Positions 59,547 to 64,000 of a stretch of 64,000 bases of DNA are shown in pieces. The position numbers and the translations under genes are program-made. The DNA is from Dendrocalamus latiflorus. Lineage: Eukaryota; Streptophyta; Magnoliopsida; Poales; Poaceae. The stretch covers positions 34,296,749 through 34,360,748 of the forward strand of contig CM029666.1 in NCBI GenBank assembly GCA_017311315.1, written 5' to 3'. Each line of letters begins with the position of its first letter. Within the stretch, counting starts at the first letter, position 1. The notes under the pieces were generated by a model. It was given only the letters and a program-made list of their open reading frames with translations, made no database searches and had not been told where the DNA came from.

Positions 59547-59818
59547 GGAGAGAGTGTGTTTAGATGGGTTTTTGGCCCTATTATTTTCAGTTTCTAAAAA
59601 TTGTTTTTCGGCTTTTCTACAGTAACTAGCTTTGAAACGGAGTATCTTTTTAAGATAGGGTCTACTAGTTAATTGTAGTACATACTTTACCGACTTCATT
59701 TATATCGGCAAAAACCGTACTTGAGTTTCTGTTACTCTGTAATCTCTCACACAAACAACCCAAAAGACACAAATCGTAGCCAAAAGCTATAAGCCGTAGC
59801 CAAAAAGAGCAGACCCTT
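59547..59818. mobile_element. MITE related to that at 36436
   Basis: It shares GAAACGGAGTATCTTTTTAAG, TCTGTAATCTCT and GCCAAAAGCTATAAGCCGTAGCC with the element at 36436-36673, and its inverted end is AGGGTCTGCTCTTTTTGGC. Similar but diverged flanking words (GTTTGGTAYTA...AATACTAGAGGA) lie on each side. Confidence 0.5.
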
Positions 59819-59955
59819 TAGTAATAATCACCTCAATGGTTTGGTACTAAAGCTTAATACTAGAGGACCCTACCATGACTAAATTGTTGAATGGATATCT
59901 CGCCTCTAATGATCAAATGGGACCACAAACTTGGTATCAACCTCCCCATGCATCA

Positions 59956-60386
59956 TCTATACTAGCTGCATATAAGCGCAGCGCACGCCGCGCTAGCTAC
60001 CGTGTAGACCAAAGTAAAAGAGACGGTAATGCGCAGGGGTTTTTTAAAAAAAATCGAGGTCGCATGCGTAATTTCGGACAAACAAAAGGACTTTTTTGTA
60101 AAAAACGGAGGACCTGTAAGGGGCTGTACGTAAGCAAATAAGGACCTGTACGTAATTTCGGAAACCCGCGGGGCGATATCAAAAAATTTTTTTGGGGAAA
60201 AAATTGCAGGGACTTTTTCGCGAGAAAAAAGGACCTTTACGTAATTTTCAGAAAACAGAAGGAAATGGGCTCGGCCGACCGTACGCAAAACCCGGAGGCC
60301 ACGCGCCGGCCGGCCGAGCCTTGGGGGCGACGTGGACACCGCGCGCGGCGAGGAACCCCCCGGCTATTGAGGGGTTGGGATGCTAA
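59956..60386 (+). mobile_element. Probable small non-autonomous Helitron
   Basis: It begins TCTATACTAG after an A and ends CTAA before a T, the insertion preference of Helitrons. A hairpin with stem AACCCC/GGGGTT lies about 6 bp before the CTAA end. There is no inverted repeat and no duplication. The interior repeats GGACCTGTACGTAATTTCGG-like words several times. It has no coding capacity. Confidence 0.5.
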
Positions 60387-61377
60387 TTTCTTGGTTTGCA
60401 TCATCTAAAAGCGGTGATACTTGCAAGAGTATAAGCTCTCTGTTCCCGCCTCTCTTCCACCTCAGCGAAAAAGCTAACACGGCATGGTCATAGTATAAGC
60501 TAGTTGGACTATTGGGAGTACTGTAATTAACAGTGTTCTATAAGTGGGTTCTTTCAACTACTGTTTATAGTTTTTTATCCTAACGTGAGCGCTTATATGA
60601 ATAAACCGAATGCTGATAAGTCGCTTTAAAAAGGCTATCTCAATAAGCCCCTTCAAAAAAGCTATTGCAATAAACCGTTTCGAAACGACTGAGCAAAAAC
60701 TATTTTATTTGTTTATTTAATAGAAGCTATAAAACGTAAGCCAAAAAGAACTCGGGCTAGGCATGGGTAAGTGCAACTCTTCTTTTGAAACACTCCATGC
60801 AATTAATAAATTGTGTTCTCTTATTAAAAAATAGTAAAATTATGTTAACTAGTGGAATTATTGAAAAAAGATCTTTAAATTTTGTTTTAAAAATAACTGG
60901 TGGATGTTTTTTCTTTCGAAATCTATGTGAACTTTTGCGCTCTAAACTATCCTGGACATTAAGTAATTACTAGGTGCGAGGGTTTTCTACATGTTTTGCT
61001 CTTACTTTATCTTCAACTTTTGCCCCCAAAAGTGTGAGGAAACATATAAATGAATCGAAATTCTATATGCAAAGTCGGAATCGTTGGCTTAGCTAATTAG
61101 CTCTCTTTCCTCGCTTGATTAGTTGGCGCTGAGCTAGCCAGCTGTTATTCCTGCACGAGCTCATTTTCTCTGACGGAAAGAACGATTCAGACCGCGGGAA
61201 AAACCAAAATATAAGGAGGCGGTGCTTTTAGGCAAACTAAATCGCACGTTCGTTTTCATGCAACACCTGTAATTCACCTCATCTCCTTTACAAAAGGCCA
61301 AAAAGGAATAAGCGCAGGTAAGCTAAGTGCCCGTGTTTACCGACTACTGCTCCACCTGGCATAACATTATTGCTATC
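60387..61377. other. Intergenic sequence with a MITE relic
   Basis: The patch at about 60595-60740 (AATAAACCG...GTCGCTTTAAAAAGGC) resembles 33770-33910. No gene is seen. Confidence 0.4.
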
Positions 61378-61380
61378 TAA

Positions 61381-61722
61381 GAGCAAGTTTAATAGTACAG
61401 ATAGCTGCTACCTCCAATACATTTCTATGTCATCAAAGATAATGATGCAGTCAACTCATACAATAAGCTGGCTATAAGTTGTCTCCACAAGAGCTCTCAA
61501 TCATTTAATCATACATGGGTATTGATAATTTAATACATGCATGGGTATAGCAATTAGTTCTATGGGTACATGCATGGATAATGCATCTTTTCCTGTGCTA
61601 TAGCCTGACTCTTGCATGGGAGTCGGCTTGGCTCTCTCTCTCCTTTTCTCTCCCCTCCACATAGGACTATGCTGACATGGATTTCCTTGTAGCTAGCACA
61701 GTCAGCCTTATTAAACTTGCTC
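61381..61722. mobile_element. Tourist-type MITE
   Basis: TIRs GAGCAAGTTTAATA and TATTAAACTTGCTC are flanked by a TAA duplication (61378-61380, 61723-61725). It is 342 bp with no genes. Confidence 0.85.
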
Positions 61723-61759
61723 TAATGGTACGTTCATTGATGTGAATCATTCGGAGTGC

Positions 61760-62347
61760 GGGCATCTCCAATGGTTTGAGTCAGCTAGCTATATGCATGT
61801 ACACATCAGCATATATCCTATGTGGAGGAAAGAGAGTATGCAAAAAAAATCGAGCCAGCTCTTCCTTAAGCACTAGTCTATAACGCCAAACGAGGCAACC
61901 TCTATAAATTCTGTGTGTGTATGTAAGCATCAAATAGCTATCCTTAGAGCAAGTCCAATAATGGTCTTATAGCCAAGCTAGTCAGCATTTTTGCTGATGT
62001 GGAGGAGAGAAGAGAGGAGAGAGATGAGAGCTTGGCTCTCATGCAAGCAACAAGCTGGACACGAGAGCCTATGCAGTGGTGGGCTCAAATAATAAATGTA
62101 TGTGTGGAGGAATAGGAAAGAGAATGTGAAACATGGTACCACATAATAATAAAAAACCTTTTGTAGACAAATAGAAGACAAATTATTGTATAACTTGGCT
62201 CTTATAACTTGACTTATAGCCAAACACTTGGCTCTATTATTGGACTTGCTCTTATAGATAGTTCTTTAGAATGCTAGCTTTAGTGTGTACTATATAGATG
62301 ATGTGGAAGTCATAGTTAGTTGCTAGCTGTAACCATTGGAGATGCCC
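61760..62347. mobile_element. MITE with a second MITE nested inside
   Basis: TIRs GGGCATCTCCAATGGTT and AACCATTGGAGATGCCC mark the outer element. I could not identify its target duplication. Confidence 0.75.
61947..62251. mobile_element. Tourist-type MITE nested in the 61760-62347 MITE
   Basis: TIRs GAGCAAGTCCAATAATGG and TTATTGGACTTGCTC are flanked by an exact TTA duplication (61944-61946, 62252-62254). Confidence 0.85.
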
Positions 62348-64000
62348 TTAATAGTAGTTTACCCCCACTTAGAAATAATCCTGCAGGCATATAGGGTTGG
62401 ACCCTATTGACAGGGTGATGTCGTGTCAATTTCATAGAAAGGTTCACAAGGAAGTTAATGGAATCAAAATTAATGCAACAAACGATTAATCGGCCGATCC
62501 ACTTGGCAGGAATGTTTGATTCAGTCGGGATATGCTAACTCGTCGTGGTTGAATATGAACAAAATTGTCCATCCAGTGACATCATTTTCGCCGGTCCCCT
62601 GATATCACGATCGAGAGATCAAATTATAAGTTAAGCTCCCTCTCCTTGCACATCGTATCACGCAGGTATATTCCTATTGGCTTCTAAGACAAAAACCAAT
62701 ATAAACAACTGGTTTTTTTGAAACGGTTATTCTACTCCTCTCGTTTCTGTTTGAGCATACATCTATTTAACTTTTTCCACCATTGTTTATTTTTTCTAAA
62801 AACTATTTCTTTTAGCCACTACTATTTATTTTCAGTCAAAAAACATTAGCCATAGTCAAAAGCTATAAGCTGCAACCAATATAAACAGCCTTGTACACGC
62901 ACATGCCCCTAACACATTGGCAAAATATGCATGTGCAGGTTAGTTTAGGCTCTATTCTAAAGTACTATGTCTTTTGTTGAAATAATACTATAGCAACTAT
63001 TAGATTTTTCTGATATATTCAATTAAAAAGAAAAAAGAGAAACGTTATTATCTCATGGATAATACAAAAGAAAAAAAGAAAAAGACGAGAAAAAATCGCG
63101 TTAAGAAGTCAATGTATTCCAAATGGTTTTTAGCTTCTAGAAGACAAAAGTAAGAGTTCATGCTGTTTGAAACAGGCTTTCGGCTTATCAACGTTCCAAA
63201 TGCTTTTGGCTTCTAGAGTAAGAAGTAGTGTATCAACTTTTAATTAGTTCGGATGAAAACTCGTACTATAATCAAAAACTATAAACTATAGATATAAATC
63301 ATAAGTTACAGGGGAAAAAATACACCATAGCTAGCTTGCAATACAGATTGCAAGCGCGTTTGTTAATGTCATTGTCGCGGGAGATTACACTGTGTCGACA
63401 CGATCTGCGTGTCGCATATTAAAATCCCTCTTTTGTTTTTCCCGGCTGGCTCTCCGTTGCGTTTACGTTTCGACCGCTCCCTAATCTCTTTTTTAATTAA
63501 TTATTAATTAATTGCCTTTTTTCTGCGTAGCGCGAATCTTCCAGACATGGGAACGGAAAGCAACGCCACCGGCTTCAGTGGAGTACGTACGTATACTGGT
63601 TTACGTCTGGCTCTACGCGTTTTTCGTTCACCGTTCCGTTGGATATCTCGCTATTTTAGTTGTCTCTTGACTATATTAAATAAATAAAATTTTATATAAA
63701 GAATAAATAATGTACTATATTTTATGTAAAAGATAACTTTAATTCATAACCAAAGTAAATAGTGAAAGGATATAAGATAAAAAAAAAGTCATAGACAAAA
63801 TAGTATAAAATAGTTAGAGAAATATTTTACTGTTAGAGATATATTTTCTCTAGTGTTATCTTTAAATAAGATAAAAATTTTAAAGATAACTTTAAGAGAC
63901 AGATTATTGTATACGTCCTAAGTTGGTTTGTCGGGAGCTGAGGATCACTGCTAAATTATTAAGTGCCAATCAAGGAAAAGTAGCATTTTTTAGTGAAATT
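62348..64000. other. Gene-poor end of the window
   Basis: AT-rich sequence holds MITE-like patches at 62690-62890 and 63105-63310 (AAAGCTATAAGCTGCAACC, TTTTGGCTTCTAGA words). No complete element or gene can be delimited. Confidence 0.4.

Overview
This window looks like repeat-rich intergenic DNA from a grass (Poaceae), with a single clearly intact host gene. The evidence is nested Ty1/copia and Ty3/gypsy retrotransposons with methionine-tRNA primer sites, Tourist-type MITEs with TWA target duplications, Mutator-like elements (MULEs), a GC-rich first exon in the host gene, and the plant-specific families LOG and plant mobile domain (PMD). The species cannot be fixed from sequence alone.

Layout. 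1-1155: a decayed multi-exon copy of the mitochondrial complex I assembly methyltransferase NDUFAF7/MidA. 1307-2281: a giant foldback MULE with an exact 9-bp target duplication. About 3848-20732: an old Ty3/gypsy element whose gag gene is split by a complete but dead Sirevirus-like copia element (8798-19481, 5-bp target duplication CCGTA). 20733-32494: an 11.8-kb MULE with nearly identical terminal inverted repeats (TIRs) and an exact 9-bp target duplication. 32620-33501 and 35162-36748: two miniature or deleted LTR elements on the minus strand. 37270-40781: an intact seven-exon LONELY GUY (LOG) cytokinin-activating gene on the minus strand, with TCP-like promoter repeats upstream. 42265-57533: a second degenerate copia element on the minus strand. 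It carries a Pack-type, Harbinger-like transposon with an F-box/DUF295 gene fragment in its 3' LTR (42350-44969) and a 3.27-kb solo gypsy LTR in its gag (50531-53799). 57534-64000: gene-poor DNA with MITEs, two of them nested, and a probable small Helitron.

The most interesting unit is the MULE at 20733-32494. It has an intact 892-residue MURA-type transposase with DDE triad, SWIM finger and CCHC knuckle. It also has a five-exon PMD protein of about 758 residues and three separate small GRF-type zinc-finger genes: one with a long charged coiled coil, one minimal, and one with a C-terminal membrane helix. Two of the GRF genes are divergent and share an intergenic region made mostly of a 31/62-bp minisatellite. 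All five reading frames are open and splice cleanly, so the element may be, or may recently have been, autonomous. How the accessory proteins act is inference; chromatin anti-silencing or transposition cofactor roles are the natural hypotheses.

The nesting gives relative dates. The gypsy and both copia elements are old, with many stops, frameshifts and diverged LTRs. The MULE inserted later. The LOG gene has survived between two blocks of repeats.
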